Part shown: positions 34,421 through 45,733 of the stretch, in pieces
How positions within the stretch are numbered: position 1 is the first letter of the stretch
How the letters are laid out: every line of letters starts with the position of its first letter
Source: Cristatella mucedo
Taxonomy: Eukaryota; Bryozoa; Phylactolaemata; Cristatellidae
Length of the DNA stretch: 64,000 nt
Assembly: GCA_009760855.2 (NCBI GenBank)
Contig: WPIO01000005.1
Span: 4,632,001-4,696,000 of the forward strand
Direction: 5' to 3'
Program-made: the position numbers and the translations under genes
Notes under the pieces: model-generated
What the model saw: only the letters and a program-made list of their open reading frames with translations
Told to the model about the DNA's origin: nothing
Databases searched by the model: none

Positions 34421-34724
34421 GTCAGCCCTCGTTAGATTAATTGAACACGTCCAGCCCTCTGGCCCACGTTGGGCAAATGTTCGCCCAACGGATTAGTCTC
34501 TCGTCTTCGCGTGACTCGACGCCTACAGCACGCACGCAGGTGGTGCCACAGGCCATCGTCCTGTTCGCCTTCAAGCATGGTTTCTGAAACGTACAATCTT
34601 CAACCGAGATATCCGACCCAAGCAAGGCGCTACAGCGGTGGAAAGGTCACCCTGGGCTACGTACGTGCGACCGGTTCCACATTTCTTCAGCGACCGGTGT
34701 ACAGTGCTGAGTGAAGAGACTGGT

Positions 34725-35430
34725 ATTCAGCTATATAACATCGAGCTTTGTTGGGACAGGGATATCGCGTCTGAATTGATCCATGCATTTGTGATATCCG
34801 GTCTCAACTTCTGTAACTCACCGCTTGCTGGTCTACCGGTCATTCTAATCAGGCGCTTACAGTTGGTGCAAAACAGTGCAGCTAGGTTCATCTGTTGTGA
34901 GCGTCGTAATTATCATATCACACTATTCTAGCCGACCTGAACTGGCTCCTATTATAGAAACGGATCGACTTCCAGGTTTTGTCGCTCACTTTTTGGCCCA
35001 TTCATTCTTTGGCTACGGCCTACCTGTCAGATCTACTCACCGACCATGCTAAACATCGCACTAACCGTTTTTAGAAATATAACTGTTTACCTATACCTCG
35101 TACGAATCTCAAAACGTTCGTAGACCCCGGCTTTTGTTTTTATGCTCGCAAAGCCTGGAAATTATTGCCGGAGCACATTCCAAAATCTCTGACTCGACGA
35201 TATTTACAAAGAAGCTTAAAATGCACTTGTTTATTGCTGTTTTTGTTTAATCTTTGTGATTTCTTTTTCGTGTGCTTGTACGTGCTTACACTATGCCTAC
35301 CGCTTTGCGCATATTACAATGAGCAATCGGTTAATACTTTCTTTGTAGCATCTGTAAAGTGCCTAGAGAGAGAGAGCTTGAGTTCTCTGAGGGTACTATA
35401 CTTAGTACTAGTATTATTACCGTGCTTCAA
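34725..35430 (+). mobile_element. LINE B 3' fragment
   Basis: The plus strand encodes LIHAFVISGLNFCNSPLAGL and QLVQNSAARFICCERRNYHI, then degenerate C-terminal blocks. It ends with GCTTGAGTTCTCTGAGGG and a short ATT-rich tail at about 35425. Confidence 0.85.
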
Positions 35431-35637
35431 TAGCTGTTCATCGTATCGTCTATCTCATAAAGCCCCACACGCCACGCCGGTGATATAAGCTTCCGAGTGC
35501 CGGATTCTTAGTTCTAGCTTTACACGGTATCCCGAAGGATCTCCCTGAGCGCATCGACATGAGCCACACGCTGTAAAATATTTTAGAAATTATAGACTGA
35601 CCTGCTACGCGTACGCCAAGTAGATAACCTCGGACAA

Positions 35638-35946
35638 GTGGGTGACAGTACCGCGCCGCACTCTATTCTGAGCGTCAAGCTGCTTGCCTTTACCTATTCG
35701 ATCGTAGCTGCAGCGCTATGGCTGATACACTTGAAGAGTGAGCGTTTCCCTCCTTTAGCGTCCAGCCTTGCGCCATATTGCGGCAACGGCAACGGAAGTA
35801 CGAGCGGCAACATGGAAGTCCTGCATCTGTCGCCGATATCAGTCTACAGGCCGAAACCACTTCCGCCAGAATTTCTGAGACCGAAACATCACTCCAATCC
35901 TCTCATCCGGTCTGAACATTGTGGAGCCAGCGTCGCTTTTGATTGA
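35638..35946 (+). other. Unrecognised 102-codon ORF with hydrophobic N-terminus
   Basis: A plus-strand frame from ATG at about 35641 to TGA. Residues 9-28 (SVKLLAFTYSIVAAALWLIH) form a membrane-like stretch. Overlapping it, a second frame of 137 codons (35921-36334) is also open. No homology is recognised and neither is supported by a second copy in the window. Confidence 0.2.
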
Positions 35947-36339
35947 GCAGCAATGTCACCTAGCCGCTCTAGAGGCTAAAAGTAATCCAGCGCTGCGACT
36001 GTCCATCACCACCTGGGCGTTCCGCTCTCATTTCAGCTGTAGCAGGCTGAAAGCCAAGTTGACCACTAGGTTTGACAACATCCAGCAAGTACACGATAAG
36101 GTACGACAACTCACGGCCGCTTTTCGAGCGGATGCTGCCGACTCCTGCATGCCAAGTCTCCAACTCGACCATACGTTAGCGATTACCAGAAGACTAGGAG
36201 GGGTTCGAAGAGTCGTACAGTGCTCTACAGGATCGTGCGGTGTCGTAGAGGGTCAAACAGGACGCGCGACCTCTCTGTTAGGACCGCCGCCGCCACAAAC
36301 TACGCGTGCAGATGCAAGCGGCAGTCTGGCTTAGCAACT

Positions 36340-36880
36340 AAATGCACCGCTAAACTAAAATTAAAAAACTAAAACTAAATTGACCGCTTGGAGGCGTCGT
36401 GGCTAACGGCCGCCTGGGATGCTCGCCGCCTCTGAACCGCCTTCGACAGAGCGCTGCCAAGGGCGGCGCTTCAGGGGACGGCCGTTTTCAATAGAGCGCA
36501 ATATTTGCTTTTGCAACGTCTCGACCGGTACTTCGCTCTTAACCTGTCGCCGCGTGTGGTAACGTGAATGGCGTGATGGGTGTCTTCGGGTGGTGGCTAC
36601 TCAGCACCGCTCCTTCGTCTGCATTGCCACTGCGAGGCGTTGCTTTTCGGATTTCACTCATTGCTGCAGGTCAAGGTTGGATTGGACAGCGGCGCTTTTC
36701 CCATGCGGATTTCTCACACCTGATTGCTTAACAGCGTAGCTGTGCGAAGCAGCCTTTCTAGCGAAATTTCTGTCTAGAAAAATCGCCTTAAAGGGCCGAG
36801 CGAGCCAGAACCAGAGGTGACGCGATGTACATCCGCTAGGCGTCGCTTGGATCTGTTGCTGCCATGCATGAATATCGATC
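36340..36880. other. No feature recognised
   Basis: Short A-rich CTAAA repeats (36343-36380), then GC-rich sequence. No exon or element is recognised. Confidence 0.4.
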
Positions 36881-36884
36881 ATAT

Positions 36885-37895
36885 CTAATTAACTTCAGAT
36901 CATGTCCCAGCACTGTTAAAAAAAGCTGTAGTCAGGCCACTTCCAAAAAAAGTGACACTAGACCTTGAGAACTTGAGAAAATATCCCCCAGTCTCCCTTC
37001 TACCATTCCTGTCGAAGACCCACGAACGGGTCATGGCGGACTAGCTGAAGTCATATATCTTGAAACTTTAAACCTTGCAAGTAAGTTCCAGTCTGGCTTC
37101 AGAGGTAATCACACCTCAGATAAAGCATTGCTTAGGGTGTTCAACGACCTACTTAGGAATGCAGACATGGATAGAGTATCTCTGCTGGTTTTACTCGATC
37201 AGTCAGCAGCGTTTTATACTATCGATCACCAAGTTCTTCTAGAGCGTCTCTCATCTCTCATCTCTCATCATCTCATCTCATGTCAGTCGTGAGCGATGCA
37301 ATTTCAACATCACACCACTTCTCGTCGACCGGCAATGGCTCCCAGTCAAGCAACGGATCAACTTCTAGGTTTCGTCGCTTACTTTTAGGTCCCTTCATTC
37401 TTTGGCTCCAGCCTATCTCTTAGATCTACTCCTCCACCAGGCCAAGCATCGAACCACCCGCTTTTCGGAATCCAACAGTTGTTTGCCAATACCTCGTACC
37501 AACCTCAAATCCTTTGAAAACTGTGCATTTAGTTCGTATGCTCCCAATGCCATGAACTAACTCCTGACTTGCGTCAGAACATCCCCTGACTTGAGAACAT
37601 TTATGAAGAACTTGAAAACACATCTATTTAGGACACCATTTAGCTGGTCTCTGTGATTAGTCCTTTATGTGTCAATGTGTGCTGACACTGTGGATGCTGC
37701 CACTAGCCTCACTTTCATGCAGACCCTGTGCGTGACACCCCTAATATGTTATTCATGTTGCTTATCAAGCATGACATGTCTCACCATTCAGTCGCATCTC
37801 CCTTTGCAGCAAACGGAAAGCGTACAGAAGGAGATTAAGTTCTCTGAGGGCGCTTTAGCATGCGCGTTATTATTATAATTACTATTATTGGCGCT
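36885..37895 (+). mobile_element. LINE B fragment with internal deletion
   Basis: The first part (36885-37260) matches the RT start (CCAGCACTGTTAAAAAAAGC; ACTCGATCAGTCAGCAGC). From 37262 it jumps to the C-terminal region (GGCTCCAGCCTATCTCTTAG) and runs to the tail GAGATTAAGTTCTCTGAGGG with (ATT)n at 37865. The RT catalytic centre is deleted. Confidence 0.85.
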
Positions 37896-38207
37896 AGCAC
37901 ACGTCGCACGTCGGCAAGTGGTGCGTTTATCAAACGTATCGTCTTTTTGCCTATTGGCCGGTGTGTGGCGACAATGACAGGAAATCTTCAATTCGAATTC
38001 GTTCCGATGTCCGACACGTCTCGGACGGGTAAGGAGACCGCTAAGCCGTCAACGCGGCATGGATACTTAGCATACCGCCCGCCTTTGTCATCCCGCCACC
38101 CAGCGACCTGTTGTTTATGCAACTCGAGACGCTTCTCCTATTCCCCGGTATTCCTACGTTCCCCGGCGTCCCTATAATCCCCGCAATTCCCAGGAAAGAA
38201 CCCACCA
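37746..38207 (+). repeat. Local duplication unit 1, left half
   Basis: Matches 39775-40242 at roughly nine bases in ten by eye, including the LINE B tail, the GGCGACA(A/C)TGACAGGAAATCTTC stretch and the boundary GGAAAGAACCCACCAAAAT. Unit 1 is split here by the LINE A insertion and resumes at 39238. Confidence 0.9.
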
Positions 38208-39237
38208 AAATGTGTGTATCTCCGTCAGTAACTCCACAAAGTCATAAAGACCATGTGGGTGTTACGCAGGAGAGTTTTGTATAGCGCACTCACAGCCTAA
38301 GCGGCTTTCGGTACGCATTCGGTAGCCAACAGACTTCGTCTCACGCAACAAAGAGAAAGTGGGAACCATAGCCGAGTTAGGAGAGCAGTTGAGGTAGTGA
38401 GTAGCATAGAAGTAGCAGTTCAGGACCGCTGAAAAAGATGTGCCATAGTCGGCAGTTGGAGAGTAGATGTCGTTGCGTAAGAATTGTGGAAGCGAGTTCC
38501 ACAGTCTAGGACCTGCAGAGCTAAAGCTTCTGTCACCAACTGTCTTTAAGCGGAGGAATGGGACAGCTAATTTATTGTCCACACAGGACCTGAGGGCGCG
38601 AACAGGCTGAAACTGATGCACCAGTTCAGCTAGATACGAAGGAGCCAAGCCGTGGCGGGCCTTGTGGGTCAGCGTAAGAACTTTGCTCTGTATCCTTTGC
38701 TCAACCGGCAACCATCCTAGCTCTTTTAGCAAAGGTGACACGTGCTCAAACCGCTGGGACTTGAAGACCAGCCTTGCAGCCATATTCATAGTCAGCTGTA
38801 GTGGCATAATAGCTTTCTTTGGTAGCCCAGCCAAAAGGGAATTACAATAATCAAGCCGAGACAGAACTAAAGAGCTAGTTAAATTTTTTACAAGCCACTG
38901 TGGGAGACAGCTTCTAATCTTGGATAGGGATCGGATGTGATGGCTAGCTGTAGAGGCAGTCTTCTGAATGAAGCTTTTGAAATTGAGGCAGCTGTCGAAC
39001 ACGACGCCTAGATTACGAGCACGTGGTGAAGGTCGCACAATAGCATCACCTATTAGAACAGCAAAGCCTTTTAATCCAGCCACACGCTTAGGGTGTCCTA
39101 TGTGAAGAAGTTCGGTTTTATCGTCATTTAATTTCAGGAAGTTTTCCGACATCCAGGATCGAATATCGGCAAGGCAAGCATTCAGTTTCTCAGTTGCTGC
39201 AGCAGATTCCGACGGTTTAAATGACAAATCAAAATCC
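38208..39237 (-). mobile_element. LINE A, best copy (5'-truncated, ORF open)
   Basis: Minus strand, about 335 codons open from the truncated 5' end to TAA near 38262. It covers the end of the RT and the C-terminal region: MSENFLKLNDDKTELLHIG, LVLSRLDYCNSLLAGLP, MNMAARLVFKSQRFEHVSPL, GLAPSYLAELVHQFQPVRAL, SFSSAGPRLWNSLPQFLRND. The YADD part is missing because of 5' truncation. The open frame and the clean insertion site argue for a young insertion. Flanks carry CAAAAT on both sides as a probable short target-site duplication. Confidence 0.92.
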
Positions 39238-39385
39238 GTGCACCAGCTGTCGGTCCGTCTGAAGCAGCTATTCGCTTCTGCCAAGTCCGTGCGACTCAAC
39301 CCAACGTATCGGCGCTTCTTATTCCGCCGGAGCCTCGTTGCTTGGTCGCCGAGCGTGTGCTCCTCTGCGTCAGCTCTACACTACG
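39238..39385 (+). repeat. Local duplication unit 1, right half
   Basis: Continues unit 1 after the LINE A insertion; matches 40243-40390 (GTCGGTCCGTCTG, AGTCCGTGCGACTCAAC, GCCGGAGCCTCGTTGCT, GCCGAGCGTGTGCTCCTCTG). Confidence 0.9.
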
Positions 39386-39436
39386 CCGGACGTCCCTGCC
39401 ACCGAGGTCGCCAAGGACTTGAAATCCTGCGTACGG

Positions 39437-39542
39437 GAGAAGTGGCTGGGCGGTAGAAAAGCATGGAAAAGTGGCTGGGCGATAGAAAAGTGGCTGGACG
39501 ATAGAAAAGTGGCTGGGCGATAGAAAAGCCAGGCTTTTCTAT
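39437..39542. repeat. 19-bp tandem repeat ending in a perfect hairpin
   Basis: Four units of AAAAGTGGCTGGGCGATAG (one with GGACG, the first slightly longer), closing with an inverted repeat ATAGAAAAGCC, A, GGCTTTTCTAT at 39520-39542 whose arms match exactly. Confidence 0.92.
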
Positions 39543-39774
39543 TACCCAATCTGGCTGCTGCTGCTCGCAATTCCGTATCTGTAGGGCGATCGGGCGCTAG
39601 ATGCCGCTGCCGCCGCTGCACTGCTGCTGCTGCCTACGGCATCTTACTGGATGCAGCAGCTGCTTGAGGAGGTCCGGCTCGCTCTCGCTGAATCCTCTGC
39701 CACAGCTGCGTCCGGCTGAGCTCACGGACTACTCGCTGGAGAAACGCTCCTGCTGCACAATGCATGCGGCCACT

Positions 39775-40390
39775 ATGTTATTCGTGTTGCTTATTAGGCA
39801 TTACATATCTCACCATTCAATCGCGTTTGACTTTGCAGCAAACGTAAAGCGTACAGAAGGAGATTAAGTTCTCTGAGGGCGCTTTTTCAAGGGCATTATC
39901 ATTATAATTACTATTATTGGCGCTTGCACACGTCGCACGTCGGCAACTGGTGCGTTTATCAAACGTATCGTCGTTTTGCCCAATGGCCGGTGTGTGGCGA
40001 CACTGACAGGAAATCTTCAAGTCGAATTCGTTCCGATGTCCGACGCGTCTCGGACGGGTGAAGAGACCGCTAAACCGTGACCGCGGCATGCACACTTAGC
40101 GTACCGCCCGCCTTTGTCATCCCGCCACCCAGCGAGCTGCTGTTTATGCAACTCGAGACGCTTCTCCTATTACCCTGTATTGCTAAGTTCACCGGCATTC
40201 CTATATTACCCGGAATTCCCAGGAAAGAGCCCACCAAAATCCATGCACCCGCGTCGGTCCGTCTGGACCAGCTGTTCGCTTCTGCAAAGTCCGTGCGACT
40301 CAACGCGACGTCTTGGAGCTTCTTAGTCCGCCGGAGCCTCGTTGCTAGGCCGCCGAGCGTGTGCTCCTCTGCGTCAGCTCTACGCCCCGC
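39775..40390 (+). repeat. Local duplication unit 2 (empty site)
   Basis: Second unit of the local duplication, uninterrupted at the point (around 40242) where unit 1 carries LINE A. It reads CCACCAAAATCCATGCACC across the junction. Confidence 0.9.
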
Positions 40391-40394
40391 TCTT

Positions 40395-41165
40395 GCCCTG
40401 CGTAGACCTATTGGTCGACGATGTTTTTGAGACTAGCGCCTGCACGCCTCTTGAGCCTGACAGGCAGACTGCCTTGGATCGGCACACGCCATTTTCCTCA
40501 GCGTCAGGCTTTAGGGAACATCATGACCATGGATGACCACAAGGGTTTCGCGCGGGTCAAACTAGGTTGCAGCGACTTACCGAATAGGGGCAATTAACAA
40601 ATTCTTCCGAGCGCTGGATAAGAGGCACTTCATCACGGGGTTATGAAATGGCACCGGATACTAGGGGGCATCTGCTTGTTCTTTCCCGGGAACCAAATAA
40701 GTTAGGAACGCCACTGCTCGTTCGGCACGCTACTAGAGAAATATACTGGGGAGAAAACAGGCGCATCTACCGCTGGAATCCGCTGAAGTTCCTTCTTAAC
40801 TCGATAGGAATGTAATTTCTGGATGACTCCACTTAACAGGAAGATTAAGGTTCATTCGCAAATTATCCCGAGCTATTTGAGAGCAGAGTGGTAAATTATC
40901 GTGTGGTGCTTGGAATGTAAAAGAGGCCAAGTGTGCACGGAATAGTGGACACTTCTTGTTCTTGCCTTTAATTGCATTTTAGATAGGTCGAGTGCTGTAG
41001 CAGCCACTGCGAGGTTTCACTTCGTGCGTCATGCTTGTACGGTAATATAGAAACAGACCTATGGCGGCAAATCTACTCTCAGCGACGGCACCGCAGATAT
41101 TCCATTGAATGCAGGGCGCTGTCAGCGCCTTTTCGCGGTTCATCTATCCTGTAAATCCACGAAGT
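40395..41165. other. No feature recognised
   Basis: Unique-looking sequence before the GA array with no element or exon recognised. Confidence 0.45.
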
Positions 41166-41166
41166 A

Positions 41167-41857
<691 letters not shown>

Positions 41858-41879
41858 GGGAGAGAGGTATGCCACTCAC

Positions 41880-43888
41880 AGAGCCGCAGCTCTCAGCCGG
41901 GGGCCAATTACCGACGCGCTCCGTCCGCATGACTCACGGCCCTACTGAACAATTACCGAACGCCGCCTAACTTTATCCGAAGGAGGCACCGATGTCGGGA
42001 TAGCATCGAAGGTTACAAACCTCAGAAAGTCGACGATAGAGCCGCGACTTTCGCACGGGTCGCTGTGGAGGAGCTTCGCACAACGACCGAGGCAAAGAGC
42101 TCGAACGGCACTAATCTCAGGAATAGCTGAGCTAATTTCTTGTCACAACCATCGCTGCTCCGTCAGCTCCGCCGACCGCAGTGCTTGGTCAAGCGTTGCC
42201 GATGAAGCGGTCGGAGGCGCAGAGCAGCTCCGTCGGCTACTGTCCTCGCTCGGTGGCACACTCCGCCTGCTCTGAGTGCTAAGTCGCTTAGATGCAAGCG
42301 GTGCTCTAGCAACGCTCGCCCTGAGCGACGCGAAGATGGCCCGCTCGCTTTGTAGCAGTGGCATTCGTACCGTCTGCCCACGCGTCGGTAAGTCGCGATA
42401 AAAGTCAGCTCAAAGTATCGAGCAGCACGCACGTGGCGGCTGTGGAGGTGGCCACCCTATTTTGCACGTTCGCGCGTCGCCGCTCTCTTCAGCACGCTAC
42501 ACAGGCGTTGTCAACTGGTGTAGCCTTCGCGAGCTTGCCGGCACAATAGTCGGAACCACAGGCCAACGTGCAGCTGCAGCGTATTGGTCTGGGGTCTTCC
42601 CGGTGGTAAAAGCTGACGAACCGGGCGCTCTCGGTGGCTTGACGCGTGGCTCGCCTCTGAAGAAGCCTAGAAATGGTGGCGGAGCCGTAGCTAGCAGCTA
42701 TGTCACCAACGCTTGTGCGGACGTGTGCTACTTCTCGTTCTGCGAACTGCATGTGTGTCATCTGGGAGCAACTGCAAATACTAGAGCTCACTAGGTGGGT
42801 AGGTCTCTCGGGCTTTCTGCCGAAGCCTTCAGATATCCGCCGTCATAGATGGATAGCGGGTATGAAAATGTCTCTGTGCCGGTCGCCACCCTTAGCGACT
42901 CTTTGCGAAGAATCAGTAGGTTTACACAGCCGCCGACTTGCAGTGGGTCAGGGCAACGGCGAGTCGCTGCGGCGCCAATGACCTCACGAGCAAAGCTACA
43001 GATTCAAGCCGCGAGTCGCTCCGTTGGCCGACAGTCTGATAAGTGGGCAGCGTCTGGCGCGCCAGGCAACTCGGCCCATCGCCTGCGGTTTCGCAGCGTT
43101 TCCCGGAATTAACGCCCAGCTACCGGAATAGCTCACATGGAGGATCCGGCCGAGTCAATTGGGGGAAGGGAAACCGAGCCGTAAAACCCTGATGGGTATT
43201 TCGGCGTCCTAGCAGAGACTTAGGTGGACTGTCACACGTTTGGGGACACTGAGGTTTAGATCTAGAAAAATGCATCGTCGGTGCTGACAAAATCGTCCAG
43301 CAAATGACAGCTGTTTGTTGTTCAACGCCCGGGATTTTTCAACTCCGCGTTAGGGTATTACCTGTCTTCGCAGCTGCTGTTATCGCAGCTGTCCTGCTGG
43401 GCTATATAGCACACCAACCGAGGGTGGACGGCAGACGGTGTTCGTGAGTCAGCGAGCACCGGTGCCGGCTTTTGGCACTTTTGTGCCCATCAAGTGCTCC
43501 GTTGCTTCGTCGCCAGCGTCAGATAGCGAAGGTAAGTATCGTAGATCGAGGAGTTGCGACGCGAGTGACAATATTTGTGCTTACCTCACATGGCCGTGAG
43601 AAGGTCGTCGCCCAGAGTGACGCCTCGCAGTAAGCGACTGTTTACTGAAAGAAGGCGGTAGTCAGCTAAAATTAGCTACAACGACTGCCTGACGGCAAAG
43701 TTGGACGACTTTTTCGCTTTCCATCAGGTTGCCGCTGTCCTTCTTCGTGATCGAATGCCTTTTTTTCAGCCGATTGATTTAGAGAAAAGTAACTTCAATG
43801 AAATTACATAAATGAACCGCGATAAGGATATACTCAATCGCGATCCGTCGCCACTGACGCTCTTTCGCTGTAATTTTCTTTGTCTCTG

Positions 43889-43926
<38 letters not shown>

Positions 43927-44020
43927 GCTCTCTCTCTCTCTCCACCTCTGTCTCTTTGCTTCTTCAATCTTCGTTAAACGTCATCGATAGGTCTAACTCT
44001 GATATGTGGTTCCCCCGCGT
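41880..44020 (+). repeat. Upstream duplicated block (copy 3)
   Basis: Collinear with 60620-62760 over the whole length: GCCAATTACCG, CGACGATAGAGCC..., CGAGGCAAAGAG, AAGTCGCGATAAAAGTCAGC, GCCTGCGGTTTCGCAGCGTT, TCAATTGGGGGAAGGGAAAC, CACACCAACCG, AAGGTAAGTATCGTAGATCG and GACTGCCTGACGGCAAAGTT. The (CT)n at 43887-43943 is longer than in the other copy. It places the same regulatory or coding upstream sequence before family copy 3. Confidence 0.9.
43343..43531 (+). CDS. Upstream conserved exon of copy 3 (possible membrane anchor)
   Basis: Frame from 43343 reads VLPVFAAAVIAAVLLGYIAH, a membrane-like stretch, with donor GTGAGT at 43444 (phase 2, in frame with E1 if spliced). The acceptor AG seen in copies 1 and 5 is AA here; a TTAG lies 8 nt further in. 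A second donor GTAAGT starts at 43532; before it the frame VPAFGTFVPIKCSVASSPAS is shared with copy 5 but lies in a different phase. Alternatively GCTATATAGC at 43401-43410 is a TATA box and the transcript starts about 30 nt downstream, making 43435-43531 a noncoding first exon. Confidence 0.4.
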
Positions 44021-44700
44021 TTAAGAGTAGTTATTGCAGTAGCCCATAATCGGCCAAAAACTCGTTACTTACGACATTTTATTTATATGCCCCAAGCCAT
44101 AGTGGCTCACGAGCGGCCTAAAATGTAATTTTCCAACCAGGTTGATTGCCGTCGGCGGCTCAGAATTTGATGGATTGCCAGTGTTATAGTAAACCTTGCC
44201 GCTGTTGTTCTCTAAATATGGCGCAGTTATACTTCAACCGACTATAACTTGCCATGAATGGCCGCATTAAGGGCTAACAGCTTAACGAGTTCAGTAGTTC
44301 CCGGCGGTTGAGTGAAATAAAGAAGGCACGCTATATTGTCAGACTCATTTGCCATCCTTAGTTTTAAACTTACCTGTAAAGTCTATTACGCTGTTTCTGA
44401 AATACTACTTCAGATACCCCAAACATTCGACCAGGAAGAAGATGGATATCCCTGGCACTCTGCAGCGATCAGGACAATCTTTTTGCCCGTGGCACAAATA
44501 ACGAGCCGATCACAGCCATTCTCACAGGTCGTAGATGGGGAATCGCTTGCTCCCCTCATTGTGTTATCATAATGTGGCCGAGCTCTTGCTGAATGCCCGG
44601 CTCAGCAGCGCAGCCGCAGCGTCGCGGACATGGCCGTGGCTAGATGGCTGCATCTCGTCTCCACTGCCTGTCTCTCTGCGACCTTCTCTTTGCTCCGTGA
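44021..44700. other. Intron/upstream sequence of copy 3
   Basis: From about 44330 it is related to 51740-52050, the sequence before E1 of copy 4 (CGATCAC..., GCGTTGCGG(A)C, GGCCGTGGCT, CTCTGCGA). It is missing from copy 5, whose sequence jumps from the equivalent of 44015 to that of 45625, so copy 5 has a deletion of about 1.6 kb relative to copy 3 (including the LINE A at 44702). Confidence 0.55.
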
Positions 44701-44701
44701 C

Positions 44702-45575
44702 GTAATGTATCCCCGTCTGTAACTCCACGGAGCTATACAAACTATGCACGTGTTATGCTGGAGAGTTTTGTATAGGGCGCTCACAGCCTAAGTGGTTTTC
44801 GGTACGCACTCGGTAGCCGAATGACTTCGTCTCAAGCTGCGAAGAGAAGGTGGGAAGCACAGCAGAGCCAGGAGAGCAGTTGAGGTAGTGAGTAGCTTGG
44901 AATGGAGCAGCTCAGGACTGCTGGATAGGATGAGCCGTAGCCGGCAGCAGGAAAGTAGTTGTTGCATAAGAATCATGGAAGCAAGTTCCACAGTCTAGGT
45001 CTTGCAGAGCTAAATCTGCTGTCGCTAACCATCTTTCAGCGGAGGAATGGAGCAGCTAATTTATCGTTCAGACAGAACCTGAGGGTGCGAAGTGGCTGAA
45101 ACTATGCAGCAGTTCAGCTCGGTACCAAGTAGCCAAGCCGTAGCGGACCTTGTGGGTCAACGTATGAACTTTGCTCTATATCCTTTGATCAACCAGCATC
45201 CATCCAAGTTCTTTTAGCAAAGGGAACGTGCTCTAAACTATTGCGACGAGAAGACTAGCGATTTTCATAAACTGCTGCAGAGGCCTAGTTCCTTTCTTTA
45301 GTATCCCAGCCAAACTGGAATTACAACAATCATATGCGGTCAGAAGTGAGATCGGATAGGATATGATGGCTAGCAGTAGAAGCAGTCTTCTGAATAAAAC
45401 CTTTTAAAATTGAGGCAGCTGTCTAAACTGACACCTAAATTTCGAACACGTGGTGATTGTAGCACAACAGCATCAAGTATTAGAAGAGAAAAACTTTTTA
45501 ATATAGAAACACGCTTGGGGTGTCATATGAGCAGGAGTTCGGTTTTATCGTCCTTTAGTATTAAGAAGTTTGCTC
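44702..45575 (-). mobile_element. LINE A, older degenerate copy inside copy 3 upstream interval
   Basis: Minus-strand sequence has all landmarks of LINE A (CTTTATA..., GAACTTGCTTCCA, GGCTTGGCTACTTGGTACC, TTTGCTAAAAGAACTTGG) but no long open frame. Its 3' end is at 44702. Flanks TTTGCTCCGTGAC (left) and TTTGCTCAGCAATGAGG (right) look like a target-site duplication; copy 4 at 52010-52030 shows the uninterrupted form CTTACTGACGAGGCACCCC. Confidence 0.85.
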
Positions 45576-45733
45576 AGCAATGAGGTGCCCCCTGCACGGC
45601 AGTCAGAATTAGGAAACCTCCCCGTACTAACGCTGCCTCGAAATTTAGGACTGCTGTGTGCCGCCACATGTCACAACCGTTTTTTTGCCCAATCGGAAGG
45701 CTTTTGCGATGACTTGATTGTATTTTATTACAG

